NCBI GenBank assembly: GCA_016721765.1
Contig: JADKHO010000002.1
Coordinates: forward strand, 868,001 to 932,000
Direction of reading: 5' to 3'
Length of the DNA: 64,000 nt
Source of the DNA: Bacteroidota bacterium
GTDB lineage: Bacteria; Bacteroidota; Bacteroidia; UBA4408
Positions 17,634 to 26,194 of the stretch are shown here, piece by piece. Numbering within the stretch: position 1 is the first letter of the stretch; every line of letters starts with the position of its first letter. The notes beneath the pieces were generated by a model that saw only the letters and a list, made by a program, of their open reading frames with translations, did not search any database and was not told where the DNA came from. The position numbers were made by a program, and so were the translations under genes.

Positions 17634-18254
17634 CTATTTTGGGAAAATTTTATTTAAAGCATCGGTGCGGGAATTTACTTGCAGCTTTTCATAAATGTTT
17701 CGTATGTGGGTGCGAACAGTTTCGGTGCTTAAAAATAATTTGTCGGCAATTTCTTTATAGCGCAAGCCTTGAGCCAATAAATCCAGAATTTCCTTTTCGC
17801 GGGTCGATAGTTTTTGAAGTTCGACATTGTTTTGGGCAGGTTGAAAGGAGGCAACCACTTTTCGTGCTATACTGCTGCTCATGGGTGAACCGCCATTAAA
17901 TACTTCTGCAATAGCATCTAATATTTTGGCAGGTTGGGTTGTTTTGGTGAGGTAGCCGGTTGCACCTACTTTCAGTGCTTTAAAAACCGTTTCGGTATCT
18001 TCCAATGAAGTACACATTAAAAACTGTGTGCCCGGGCACTTCGGCTTAATGGCGGCAATGCATTCGATGCCTGTTTTTTCGGGTAAGTGAATGTCCATGA
18101 GTACCACATCCAAATTCATAAATGGAATTTTTTCGATAGCCAATTCAGCTGTTTCAAAAGTATCCAGGCAACTAAAACCTTCGCTCCCATTAATTAGTGT
18201 AGCTAAGCTTTCGCGGATTTGTTTTTCGTCTTCAACGATTCCAACTTTAATCAT
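17634..18254 (-). CDS. NarL/LuxR-family response regulator
   Basis: 206 aa. The N-terminal receiver has the acidic pair VEDE (8-11), the phosphorylatable D54 in VLMDIHLP, and a conserved lysine in GYLTK (near 104). The C-terminal LuxR-type helix-turn-helix (about 143-206) contains LSTREKEILDLLAQGLRYKE and TVRTHIRNIYEKL. It is the output partner of the histidine kinase whose gene ends 59 bp upstream on the same strand. Target genes cannot be read from the sequence. The gene's 3' end is about 40 bp from the palindromic repeat array. Confidence 0.92.
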   Translation of the reverse strand: MIKVGIVEDEKQIRESLATLINGSEGFSCLDTFETAELAIEKIPFMNLDVVLMDIHLPEKTGIECIAAIKPKCPGTQFLMCTSLEDTETVFKALKVGATGYLTKTTQPAKILDAIAEVFNGGSPMSSSIARKVVASFQPAQNNVELQKLSTREKEILDLLAQGLRYKEIADKLFLSTETVRTHIRNIYEKLQVNSRTDALNKIFPK

Positions 18255-18313
18255 GTGGCAAAATTAATTTCGAATACGATTGATTTCCTAACATTAAAGT
18301 AGTAATTGCAAAA

Positions 18314-20098
18314 CTATGCAGCTGCTAATGGAACAGTAATGCTGATGCGTGTTCCTCTTTTTATTTCGCTTTGTATATTCATATTTCCACCGGCTGCTTG
18401 AATCCGATTTTTCATGTTACGTAAGCCATTTCCGGCTGCATAATAGGTGGTATCAAAGCCTACACCATTATCTTCAATGCTAATCGAAAAATTATCGGGT
18501 GTGATTTTAGCTACAATTTTTATTTCTGCTGCGTAAGCATGCTTCACAATATTATTCAAACTTTCTTTCACCACCATAAAAACCCCTCTGTGACTTTCTT
18601 TACTGATAGGCATTTGCGCTATTTGTTCAGGATAGGAAGCTCTTAATTCGATAGGGAAATCTTCGAGGTATTCAGAAGAGTATTCGCGGATACGTGCAAT
18701 CAAATTGGCAAGGGTAGTATTCTCAGGATTTAGCGCCCAAATTAAATCACGCATGTTTTCCACCATTTTCCTTGCTGTTTCAGAAACTGCCTCACTACCG
18801 CTTTTTATCTCCGGAAATTGTGTGGCTTTTTGAGTGATGACTTCACTTAAGAAATTAATTTTTGACAAACCCGAACCTAAGTCATCGTGAATATCTTTTG
18901 CAATACGCATGCGCTCATTCTCTTCCGTTTGTTTGATGGCGCGTTCTTGCTCTAATTTATTTTTGAGTTTTTGATTTCCATACCAAAAATAGAGACCGCT
19001 CGAAAGCCCTATTAATAAAAGCAAACCGCCATACAATAAATAATTTCGCTTTTGAATTTGTAATTTTTGCTCTGCTATTTCTAGCGCACTGATGCGTTCC
19101 TTTTGCTTTAATAATTGAATTTCATTTTCCTTTTTCTCCGTTTCGTATTTGGTTTGCATATCGGCTAGCTGGCCACTGCGTTGTGTGTTTATAAATTCAT
19201 TGCGCTCTTGCTCATATAATTTTCGGTATTTTAACGCTTCCGGATAGCGCTGAAGCATTTCATAACAATAGGCAATACCGTCGTAATTTTCGATAATGAT
19301 TTCAGTTGCTTTGATTTTTTTGGCTGTGTCGAGCGCCTCCATATACAAAATTAAGGCGCGCGCATATTCACCTTTAAGTGCATACACACTGCCCATGTTA
19401 TTTATAGTAGCTGCGATCATAAATCGGTCGCCCAACTTTTTAGAGAGTGCTAATGCTTCATCATAATTGGCAAGCGATTGAGGATAGTTGCCCAAATATT
19501 TATATACGATTCCCAAATTATTTAAGCCCATCGATATACGGTCGTCGTTGTGCTCAGAGCGATAAATGGCAAGTGCTTTTGTGTAAACATCAGCAGCCCT
19601 TGCATAATTATTTTGTTGCTCAAAAATAACTCCTTGATTGTTGTAAATATCGGCTATGATGCTTGAATCCTGTATTTTTTGAGCAATTGCTAAAGAACGA
19701 TCATAAAACTGATTGGCCATTTTAAAATCCTTTTGCTCGGAATACACCGTACCAATATTCTTGAGTGTTTTAGCAATGCGGGCATTATCGCCAATTTTTT
19801 CGGCAATGCTCACAGCCAGCTGATAATTTTTTAATGCTTCAGGAGCATTACCGGTATTGGCGTAGCAGTTTCCTAAATTATTGTAGGCATTGCTTAGTAA
19901 CTTGCTGTCACTTTCCTTTTTTGCTTCTTGCACCGCAGAATTGAAATTTATTTTAGCAGAATCGTAATTGCCCTTTTCGAAATGACCAATACCTGTTGCC
20001 AAAAAAGATTCAGCAACAGTATTTTCAGCAATTGTAGACTGCATCAATAGTAAAAACAAAAACGAAACGGTAAGGTGCTTGTATGAAAGTAGCTTCAT
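18314..20098 (-). CDS. TPR-containing sensor histidine kinase (NarX/DesK-type HisKA_3)
   Basis: 594 aa from ATG at 20098, chosen because it gives a signal peptide (KHLTVSFLFLLLMQSTIA). A start 18 bp further upstream adds six residues in front. About six to seven TPR repeats fill residues 30-310 (each with a YNNLG or INNMG motif), placing the sensor in the periplasm. A coiled coil (315-350), one membrane segment (353-373) and the cytoplasmic kinase follow. The HisKA_3 dimerisation box carries the phospho-acceptor H404 in KDIHDDLG. The HATPase has an N-box (KESLNNIVKHA), a DNGVGF motif and a GLRNMKNR G-box. TPR-HisKA_3 kinases paired with LuxR-type regulators are common in Bacteroidota. Signal unknown. 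Confidence 0.92.
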   Translation of the reverse strand: MKLLSYKHLTVSFLFLLLMQSTIAENTVAESFLATGIGHFEKGNYDSAKINFNSAVQEAKKESDSKLLSNAYNNLGNCYANTGNAPEALKNYQLAVSIAEKIGDNARIAKTLKNIGTVYSEQKDFKMANQFYDRSLAIAQKIQDSSIIADIYNNQGVIFEQQNNYARAADVYTKALAIYRSEHNDDRISMGLNNLGIVYKYLGNYPQSLANYDEALALSKKLGDRFMIAATINNMGSVYALKGEYARALILYMEALDTAKKIKATEIIIENYDGIAYCYEMLQRYPEALKYRKLYEQERNEFINTQRSGQLADMQTKYETEKKENEIQLLKQKERISALEIAEQKLQIQKRNYLLYGGLLLLIGLSSGLYFWYGNQKLKNKLEQERAIKQTEENERMRIAKDIHDDLGSGLSKINFLSEVITQKATQFPEIKSGSEAVSETARKMVENMRDLIWALNPENTTLANLIARIREYSSEYLEDFPIELRASYPEQIAQMPISKESHRGVFMVVKESLNNIVKHAYAAEIKIVAKITPDNFSISIEDNGVGFDTTYYAAGNGLRNMKNRIQAAGGNMNIQSEIKRGTRISITVPLAAA

Positions 20099-20181
20099 TT
20101 CCAATTGGGTGAACAAAGTAGATTAATCATATTTCATTTTTAAATAAAATTTACAAATCAAGTATTAAGTTGCTCTTGAAA

Positions 20182-20289
20182 TTTAACCACGAAGTAGACT
20201 AAGGTTTCACGAAGTTCACAAGGAATTTTTATTCATTACAAAGTTCTAGTGCCTTTTGTGTTTTTCTTGGTGGGCTTTGTGGTTTAATA
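20182..20289. repeat. Dispersed ACCAC...CTTTGTGGT palindromic element
   Basis: The intergenic sequence begins TTTAACCACGAAG and ends GGGCTTTGTGGTTTAA. The ends are inverted repeats of each other, and the interior carries further CACGAAGTTCACAAGG / CCTTTTGTG complementarity. Related copies lie at 41575-41659 and, as a half element, at 48632-48674. It resembles REP/MITE-like intergenic elements and has no coding capacity. Confidence 0.7.
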
Positions 20290-20354
20290 AGCTATACAAT
20301 TCAAAAGTCGCAGTTGAACTATCTATACTACATAATTCGCAATTGAAATCTAAT

Positions 20355-21575
20355 TTAGTTTAAATGAAAATACTCACTTGCCATTTGCTCAATAGCCGAA
20401 CCAATTGCCAAAGAAGCAGTAGCTGCCGGAGAGGGAGCATTGAGCACATGAATGGCATTTCCGTTTTTTTCGATTTTAAAATCATCAATCATTTCTCCTT
20501 CGGGCGCTAGTGCCATGGCCCGTACTCCTGCGCGACCCGGAACTAAGTCATCCATTTCGAGACTTGGAATTAATTTATGTAAGCGGTTTAAAAATAATTT
20601 TTTAGAAAAAGCTCCCTTGTATTCATCTAATCCAAAGCGCCAATGCTTGCGGAAAAATTTCCAAGTGCCGCCAAAAGTAAATGCATCCACCGTATCCTTT
20701 AATGAAAAATCGGTCTTCCCATAGCCTTCGCGCTTAAACACAAAAACTGCATTGGGTCCGCATTCCGTTCCGCCATGAATCATGCGGGTAAAATGTACGC
20801 CTAAGAATGGAAATTGTGGATTAGGAACAGGATAAATCAGGTTCTTAACTTTTTTCATTCCCTTTTCCGATAAATCATAATAATCGCCGCGAAAGCCTAC
20901 TATTGCTGCAGCGGAAGCAGTACCTTCCTTTTTAGCTATGCGATCGCTTTGCAAACCTGCACAGGTAATGATGTATTTTCCGATAAATTTTCCTTTGGGA
21001 GTAACTACTGTGGTACTTTCTGCATGCTTTTCAAATGCAGTAACTTCATGCTCGGTAAGCACTTTACTTCCTGCAAATTTTGATCGGATGAGTTCCGTAT
21101 ATTTTCGTGAAACCTCTGCATAATCAATAATTCCGGTACACGGCACCCAAATCCCTGAAATCCCTTCACAATAGGGTTCAATTTCTTTTATGCGTTTGCT
21201 GTCTATGAGTTCAATTCCTTCTACATCATTGGCTTTGCCATTATTGAACACTTTGTTCATGTGGGCCAATTCACTTTGATCGGTTGCCACAATCACCTTT
21301 CCGCAAATGTCGTGTGCAATTTTATGTTCCTTTGCAAAGGCAACTAATTCACGTCTTCCGTCCACACAATTTTTTGCTTTGTAAGAACCCGGTTTATAAT
21401 AAATACCGGAGTGAATTACGCCTGAATTATGGCCGGTTTGATGCGCAGCAACTTCCTTTTCCTTTTCTAAAACTAAAATCCTTTTGGACGGATAACGGGT
21501 ATTAATTTTATACGCTGCAGCCAATCCAACAATTCCTCCTCCTACTATAATAATGTCGTAATCTATATTTTCCAT
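20355..21575 (-). CDS. lhgO: L-2-hydroxyglutarate oxidase
   Basis: 406 aa FAD-dependent oxidoreductase of the DAO family. The N-terminus has the dinucleotide-binding motif VGGGIVGLAAAYKI (11-24). It is followed by LEKE and AAHQTGHNSGVIHSGIYY, a stretch strongly characteristic of LhgO/YgaF rather than other DAO enzymes. The C-terminal part has the GRAGVRA and NAPSPAATAS stretches of the family. LhgO oxidises L-2-hydroxyglutarate to 2-oxoglutarate and passes electrons to the membrane quinone pool, a metabolite-repair role. It lies 6 bp downstream of the arfB gene on the same strand and so is probably cotranscribed, without an obvious functional link. Confidence 0.9.
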   Translation of the reverse strand: MENIDYDIIIVGGGIVGLAAAYKINTRYPSKRILVLEKEKEVAAHQTGHNSGVIHSGIYYKPGSYKAKNCVDGRRELVAFAKEHKIAHDICGKVIVATDQSELAHMNKVFNNGKANDVEGIELIDSKRIKEIEPYCEGISGIWVPCTGIIDYAEVSRKYTELIRSKFAGSKVLTEHEVTAFEKHAESTTVVTPKGKFIGKYIITCAGLQSDRIAKKEGTASAAAIVGFRGDYYDLSEKGMKKVKNLIYPVPNPQFPFLGVHFTRMIHGGTECGPNAVFVFKREGYGKTDFSLKDTVDAFTFGGTWKFFRKHWRFGLDEYKGAFSKKLFLNRLHKLIPSLEMDDLVPGRAGVRAMALAPEGEMIDDFKIEKNGNAIHVLNAPSPAATASLAIGSAIEQMASEYFHLN

Positions 21576-21581
21576 AAAATC

Positions 21582-21989
21582 TTAATTCAGGTCGCTGATT
21601 TTTTTTCGGTTTGATTTCTTTTGCGAAAGTAACTTTTTCTCTTGTAATCTTTCTTCCACCATCGCTTTGCTGGGTTCAACAGCAATTCGCTTCTTTTGTT
21701 TTTGCAACGATCGGGCTAGTAAATCATAAAACTTCTTTATTGCCTTTTCTTTATTCTTTAGTTGAGAGCGATCTTCCTGACAAACAATGCGAATAAAACC
21801 ATCCTGTGCTATGCGATTCTTCCACTTTTCACGCAACAATTCCTTTTCCTTGTCACTTAACAATTCGGAGTCTTCTAAATTAAAGTTGAGTTCAATTTTG
21901 GTAGAAACTTTATTTACATTCTGTCCCCCTTTACCGCTGCTGCGGGTAGCTTTAATCTTATATTCGGATGAAAAATCTCTTGTTTTCAC
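21582..21989 (-). CDS. arfB: Aminoacyl-tRNA hydrolase ArfB, ribosome rescue
   Basis: 135 aa, the size of ArfB/YaeJ. The GGQ catalytic motif is at 21-23 within RSSGKGGQNVNKVSTK, the release-factor domain 3 signature. The protein ends in a highly basic tail (about 95-135, KKRIAVEPSK and KSNRKKI) that in ArfB enters the empty mRNA channel. There are no codon-recognition domains 1, 2 or 4, so it is not RF1 or RF2. It hydrolyses peptidyl-tRNA on stalled ribosomes. It starts ATG at 21989 and is followed by lhgO after 6 bp. Confidence 0.9.
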   Translation of the reverse strand: MKTRDFSSEYKIKATRSSGKGGQNVNKVSTKIELNFNLEDSELLSDKEKELLREKWKNRIAQDGFIRIVCQEDRSQLKNKEKAIKKFYDLLARSLQKQKKRIAVEPSKAMVEERLQEKKLLSQKKSNRKKISDLN

Positions 21990-22087
21990 TTAACTGTTTC
22001 ACTAATTTTTTCAAAGTTCTCTTTTTTTGCCGAGAACAACAAAAGTGTAAATTAGTCCTCCATTTTAAAAACCAATACTAAACCCCA

Positions 22088-22618
22088 ATGAAAAAACTAT
22101 TTTTTGCTGCCAGTGCACTTTTATTATTTGCTTGTAATTCGGGCGATAAAAAAGAAACTACATCAACAACTTCACAAGACAAAGCTTTTGACAATTACAA
22201 AAATTATTTTGTTGAACAGCTTTGGAAAACTTATCCCGAATGGGCAAGCGGTGTGGGTTACCATAACTACGACAGTGTGATGACGGTGAACGATGATGCC
22301 CGTCGCAAAACAGAAATGGAATTTTTAAACGCACAACTCGATTCTTTAAAAGGTTATTCAGTTGAACAACTTTCATCCAACAATAAAACCGATTATGAAT
22401 TGATGTTGAATCAATTAAAATCAGGTGTATTTAACAATGAGGAGTTACATGCCGATCAATGGAATCCAAGTATTTATAACATTAGCGGTTCGAGTGCAGA
22501 GATATTGGCAGGGAATTATGACAAGTTGGATAATCGCGTAAAAAACATATTTCTAAAGTTGCGCAATGCTAAAGCGTATTATGAAGCTGCAAAACAAAAT
22601 ATAAAAATCCAACGGTAG
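22088..22618 (+). CDS. DUF885 family lipoprotein, N-terminal part (frameshifted)
   Basis: 176 codons until a premature TAG. It starts with a lipoprotein signal: LLLFAC places the lipidated cysteine at residue 16, followed by Ser/Thr/Lys-rich residues. The rest (AFDNYKNYFVEQLWKTYPEW...) is the N-terminal domain of DUF885 proteins, putative zinc metallopeptidases of the cell envelope. The frame breaks in the run ATAAAAATCC at 22601-22610. Adding one A to the A5 run restores reading through NPTVEHTLLAIQQNEG into the frame of the next entry. Both parts therefore belong to one original protein of roughly 583 aa. It is either a true pseudogene or an assembly error in a homopolymer. Confidence 0.8.
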   Translation: MKKLFFAASALLLFACNSGDKKETTSTTSQDKAFDNYKNYFVEQLWKTYPEWASGVGYHNYDSVMTVNDDARRKTEMEFLNAQLDSLKGYSVEQLSSNNKTDYELMLNQLKSGVFNNEELHADQWNPSIYNISGSSAEILAGNYDKLDNRVKNIFLKLRNAKAYYEAAKQNIKIQR

Positions 22619-22689
22619 AGCACACTTTACTTGCTATACAGCAAAATGAAGGAGCCACTTCTACTTTTGAAACAGATTATATTGATTCG

Positions 22690-23841
22690 GTGAAAAAGAC
22701 CTCCTTCTCCGAAACTGAAAAAGCCGAAATGATTGCACGTGCGAAGGAAGCAGCTGCAGCCATGAAAGATTATGTGAGCTGGTTGAAGGCTTTAAAAAAT
22801 GATACTCCTCGCTCTTTCCGCTTAGGTGCTGATTTGTATAAAAAGAAATTTGAATACGATATGCAAGCCAGCAATTCGTATGAGCAAATGTTTGATAAAG
22901 CAAGCAAACGAAAATTAGAAGTGCAGGCCGAAATGCTGAAAATCAGTAAAGAATTATGGCCCAAATACATGGATAAAAAACCCATGCCATCAAGCGATTT
23001 AGAAACGGTGAAAATGATGATTGACAAGCTTTCTGAAAAACATGTTTCGCGCGATTCTTTCCAAGTTGCTATTGATGAACAGATTCCCACTTTGGTGGAA
23101 TTTATCAAGCAAAAAGATTTAATTTACATTGACCCCTCTAAACCTTTGGTGGTGCGCAAAGAACCTGCTTATATGCAAGGAGTAGCAGGTGCTTCTATCT
23201 CTGCCCCCGGGCCTTACGATAAAAATGGAAATACCTATTACAATGTTGGAACACTTGCTAATTATACCAAAGAAGCGGCCGAAAGTTATTTACGCGAATA
23301 CAATTATTACATACTTCAAATCCTAAACATACATGAAGCTATTCCCGGACATTATACGCAATTGGTATACAGCAATCAATCGCCCAGTTTAATTAAATCC
23401 TTATTCGGAAACAATGCTATGATTGAAGGATGGGCGGTATACACTGAGCGTATGATGCTCGAAAATGGATATGGTGGTGGAACTCCTGAGTTTTGGTTAA
23501 TGTACTACAAATGGCATTTGCGCAGTGTGTGCAATACTATTTTAGATATTAGTGTGCACACTAAGGAAATGAAAAAGGAAGATGCTATTCAATTTTTAGT
23601 AAACGAAGCTTTTCAACAACAAGCAGAAGCGGAGAATAAATGGAGAAGAGTTTCGGTAACACAAGTTCAGCTGTGTTGCTATTTTACAGGCTATTCCGAA
23701 ATTTTTGATTTTCGTGAAGAGCTTAAAGCTAAACAAGGTGATAAATTTAATTTAAAAAATTTCCACGAAAAATTCTTGAGTTATGGAAGTGCACCAGTTA
23801 AAAATATTAAGGCGCTGATGCTGGAAGAAATGCATGAATAA
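22690..23841 (+). CDS. DUF885 family protein, C-terminal part (frameshifted)
   Basis: In-frame coding actually continues upstream to the frameshift at about 22608, so the listed start (GTG at 22690) is only the first start codon available in this frame. The fragment holds the signature HEAIPGHYTQ, the HExxxGH zinc-binding motif of DUF885, followed by a downstream EGWAVYTERMM glutamate motif and a conserved C-terminal region up to MLEEMHE. All sequence after the break looks intact with no further stops. This argues for a recent mutation or a sequencing error rather than old decay. A strong terminator follows at 23872. Confidence 0.8.
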   Translation: MKKTSFSETEKAEMIARAKEAAAAMKDYVSWLKALKNDTPRSFRLGADLYKKKFEYDMQASNSYEQMFDKASKRKLEVQAEMLKISKELWPKYMDKKPMPSSDLETVKMMIDKLSEKHVSRDSFQVAIDEQIPTLVEFIKQKDLIYIDPSKPLVVRKEPAYMQGVAGASISAPGPYDKNGNTYYNVGTLANYTKEAAESYLREYNYYILQILNIHEAIPGHYTQLVYSNQSPSLIKSLFGNNAMIEGWAVYTERMMLENGYGGGTPEFWLMYYKWHLRSVCNTILDISVHTKEMKKEDAIQFLVNEAFQQQAEAENKWRRVSVTQVQLCCYFTGYSEIFDFREELKAKQGDKFNLKNFHEKFLSYGSAPVKNIKALMLEEMHE

Positions 23842-23871
23842 TAAGGTGAGTAAATAAAAAAACGACTAAAA

Positions 23872-23906
23872 ACAAGCCGGTTTTGAAGCAATTCAAACCG
23901 GCTTGT
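23872..23906 (+). terminator. Hairpin terminator after the DUF885 gene
   Basis: A perfect 12-bp stem (ACAAGCCGGTTT / AAACCGGCTTGT) with an 11-base loop lies 31 bp after the DUF885 stop codon. The preceding A-run would act on transcripts from the other strand; a poor T-run follows on the plus strand. Confidence 0.75.
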
Positions 23907-23964
23907 GAGTTGATTGAATTGACTAAGAGTTTTTGGAAATTAATTGTGTTAATGATATAAATAT

Positions 23965-24069
23965 TCGGTTAACCTCTCCCCGACCCTCTCCAGACAGGGA
24001 TATGGTTTTCTTTTCCGATTTACAATTTTCGGTTTACCTCTCCCTGGCCCTCTCCAGAGAGGGATATGG
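23965..24069. repeat. Two copies of a CCTCTCC/AGAGAGGG hairpin repeat
   Basis: Two 41-bp copies (23965-24005 and 24029-24069) share the frame CGGTT(A/T)ACCTCTCC...CCCTCTCCAGA.AGGGATATGG. Each can fold, because CCTCTCC pairs with the AGAGAGGG part. They sit in the 381 bp between the DUF885 gene and the next gene; the remaining sequence there holds only the terminator and AT-rich DNA. They look like a third family of dispersed intergenic repeats. Confidence 0.75.
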
Positions 24070-24222
24070 ATTTGTTTTGGCGTTGCTGCACTATTAAAAT
24101 ATTTCCTAAAAAAGATTAGGTTTGTTTTATGTATTAATTTAAAAAATTAGTTTTGAAAGATTTAGGGCTTTTATTCCTTTTAGCTGTTTGCAAAGAATAA
24201 CATGTCCAATTAATTTAACTGT

Positions 24223-25113
24223 ATGGAAAAACCCAAAATAAAATCACTTAAAGTTTATAAAAGCGAGCGCGATGAAACCGAGAAAGATTTGATTTTGCAT
24301 CGGGAATTAAATGAACGAGGGAATCGCGTTAAAGAAATTACTTTTTCCTTAGATGGGGAACCGGTGGAGGAAAAAGAATTTACTTACAATGAAACCGGCA
24401 AACTGCTTCAAGAAAAAAGCCATTATGCCGAGGATGAAGTAACCGAAGTACTGCGTTTTGAGTACGATGTAAATGGACGCATTACAAAAACCCATAAAAG
24501 TTATGGAGAGGAAGGCGATGAAGATTGTACCTATTATCTCTATAATACAAGCGGAAAACTTATTGAAAAACGCACCGAAAGCAACGAAGGCGAAGTAGAG
24601 CACAAAGAAGTTTGGATGTATGAAGGTGATAAACTAATTGAAAATGTAGTGACTGATTACGATGGAAAAATTATTGAACGCTGTCGGTTTAGCTATGATG
24701 CGCAGGGCGATGTGAAAGAAGAATTGCGCTATACTTCAGAAACGGAGCAGGAATTGAAAATTTTGTACGACCATCATTTTGACGGAAAAACCCCGGATAC
24801 TACTGTATATAATAAAGCCGGAAACATTGTTCAACGCAGCCGACATACCTTCGATGAAAAGAAACGATTAATCACGGAAATTACGGAAACGGTGAATGCC
24901 GGCGTAAAGAAATTTACAAGTACTTTTAGTTATGACGATCAGGACAATTTGCTTGAAACCCGACTTGTTGATAAAAATGAAAACCTTATTTCAAAAATCG
25001 TGTATAAGCACAACACTTTTAATTTAGTTACGGAGGAAGTTCATTACGAGGAACCAAGTCCAGGGCTGGAACTAAAGCAATCGAGTACGTTTACTGAATA
25101 TGAATTTTATTAA
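24223..25113 (+). CDS. YD-repeat-like (RHS-like motif) protein, probably cytoplasmic
   Basis: 296 aa built of about ten imperfect 22-25 residue repeats of the type (F/Y)xYdxxGxLxexxxxy, for example FTYNETGKLLQEK, FEYDVNGRITKTH, YYLYNTSGKLIEK, FSYDAQGDVKEEL and FSYDDQDNLLETR. Such YD-like beta-hairpin repeats form extended sheets or cocoons in RHS proteins and in MORN/YwqK-like proteins. There is no signal peptide, no membrane segment and no toxin domain. It ends 12 bp before the first free-standing T9SS-domain gene, so the two may share a transcript. Function unknown. Confidence 0.65.
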   Translation: MEKPKIKSLKVYKSERDETEKDLILHRELNERGNRVKEITFSLDGEPVEEKEFTYNETGKLLQEKSHYAEDEVTEVLRFEYDVNGRITKTHKSYGEEGDEDCTYYLYNTSGKLIEKRTESNEGEVEHKEVWMYEGDKLIENVVTDYDGKIIERCRFSYDAQGDVKEELRYTSETEQELKILYDHHFDGKTPDTTVYNKAGNIVQRSRHTFDEKKRLITEITETVNAGVKKFTSTFSYDDQDNLLETRLVDKNENLISKIVYKHNTFNLVTEEVHYEEPSPGLELKQSSTFTEYEFY

Positions 25114-25125
25114 ACCACAATTTGC

Positions 25126-25590
25126 ATGAAAAAAATCATTAGTTCCTTAAGCATTATTTCTCTGGCCTATATGCCGGTTCAAGCGCAACAAAAAACAACT
25201 CCATCGGCCAAACCCAAAACCAACACCACTGCTAAACCTAAACCAGCATCCACCCCAAAAGCTCAATCTAAGGTGGATATTGTGGGAGCAGCCGTAAGTA
25301 AAGACGCCAAAGGAAGCGTGGTACCCTTAGCCAATAAGGAACCTTTTAAGTTTTACACCAATCCCGACAAGGAATTACTCACGATAGAATTTACCGATCC
25401 TGCTTTTAAAAATTCCGATATAGCCATTAGTGATAATGATGGAAAACCGATTAAACAAGTACAATTGGAAGGAAATCAAACCAAAATTAATGTCAACACG
25501 CAACGTTGGGAAAATGGCATTTATGTTATTGTACTTACCCAACATACCACCCAGCAAACTATTATGCAAAAGATTGTGCTGAATCGTTAA
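25126..25590 (+). CDS. Small secreted protein made of a T9SS-type sorting domain
   Basis: 154 aa. A signal peptide (about 1-20, ending VQAQ) is followed by a Thr/Pro/Lys/Ala-rich linker (about 21-46) and then a domain of about 80 residues (75-154). This has the shape of a T9SS type A C-terminal domain: FKFYTNPDKELLTIEF, DNDGKPIKQV, ENGIYVIVL and a final MQKIVLNR. There is no cargo domain. The same tail, including TTQQTIMQK, is found on the M1 aminopeptidase at 26195-28654 and on the paralogue at 25667. It may be a surface-delivered small protein or a decoy or modulator of T9SS; that role is inference. Confidence 0.7.
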   Translation: MKKIISSLSIISLAYMPVQAQQKTTPSAKPKTNTTAKPKPASTPKAQSKVDIVGAAVSKDAKGSVVPLANKEPFKFYTNPDKELLTIEFTDPAFKNSDIAISDNDGKPIKQVQLEGNQTKINVNTQRWENGIYVIVLTQHTTQQTIMQKIVLNR

Positions 25591-25642
25591 TAATTTTTTA
25601 ATAACTCAAAAAAGGGGTCGAAATTATTCCTCCATTATGGCT

Positions 25643-25650
25643 TATATTTG
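25643..25650 (+). promoter_or_regulatory. Bacteroidota -7 promoter element for the 25667 gene
   Basis: TATATTTG is a perfect match to the -7 consensus TAnnTTTG and lies 16 bp before the ATG at 25667. Because it falls inside the longer reading frame that begins at 25637, it supports the shorter start. No clear -33 TTG is present at the usual spacing. Confidence 0.6.
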
Positions 25651-25666
25651 CCATAAGCTTTTAAAA

Positions 25667-26110
25667 ATGAGGAGAATATTTTATACCCACATACTGGTTT
25701 TAATAATTTTTTGCACTGCAGCGGCACAGCAAAAAGAGACTGCATCCAACGGAAGTGCAGCTCCCAAAAAAACAGGCACCTCTAGCATCACAACAGTTGG
25801 CGATGCAGTAGTTAGAAATTCGGCCGGGACTATGATTAGAGGTACTTCTATTCCTAAGCAGCCCTTTAAAATTTACACCAATCAAGCAAATGAATTGCTA
25901 ATTGTGGAGTATGCCAGTGCCGATTTTAAAGATGGGGATATTAAAGTAAGTGATATAAAGGGAAAACTAATAAAACAAGTGAACTTAGAAGGAAATCTTA
26001 CTAAAATAAGCCTCAATACAAGTAGCTGGAAAAATGGAGCTTACACCATTGTGTTGAGTCAATATAGCACCCACCAAACGGTAATGCAAACCATTTACTT
26101 GAGTCGCTAG
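25667..26110 (+). CDS. Small secreted protein made of a T9SS-type sorting domain (paralogue)
   Basis: 147 aa from ATG at 25667, preferred over ATG 25637 because it gives a direct signal peptide (MRRIFYTHILVLIIFCTAAA) and lies just behind a -7 promoter element. A Ser/Thr/Gly-rich linker follows, then about 80 residues homologous to the preceding gene: PFKIYTNQANELLIVEY, KLIKQVNLEGN, KNGAYTIVL and MQTIYLSR. The PNP turn of the standard T9SS domain reads TNQ here, so it is a divergent form. The 25126 and 25667 proteins are clear tandem duplicates with 76 bp between them. Confidence 0.7.
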   Translation: MRRIFYTHILVLIIFCTAAAQQKETASNGSAAPKKTGTSSITTVGDAVVRNSAGTMIRGTSIPKQPFKIYTNQANELLIVEYASADFKDGDIKVSDIKGKLIKQVNLEGNLTKISLNTSSWKNGAYTIVLSQYSTHQTVMQTIYLSR

Positions 26111-26194
26111 TTTATAAGACGCTCAAATTCAATTCATTTATACTCATCACTTTTCAGGAATAGAATATTAATATAGTTTAGCACAAAAAACATC

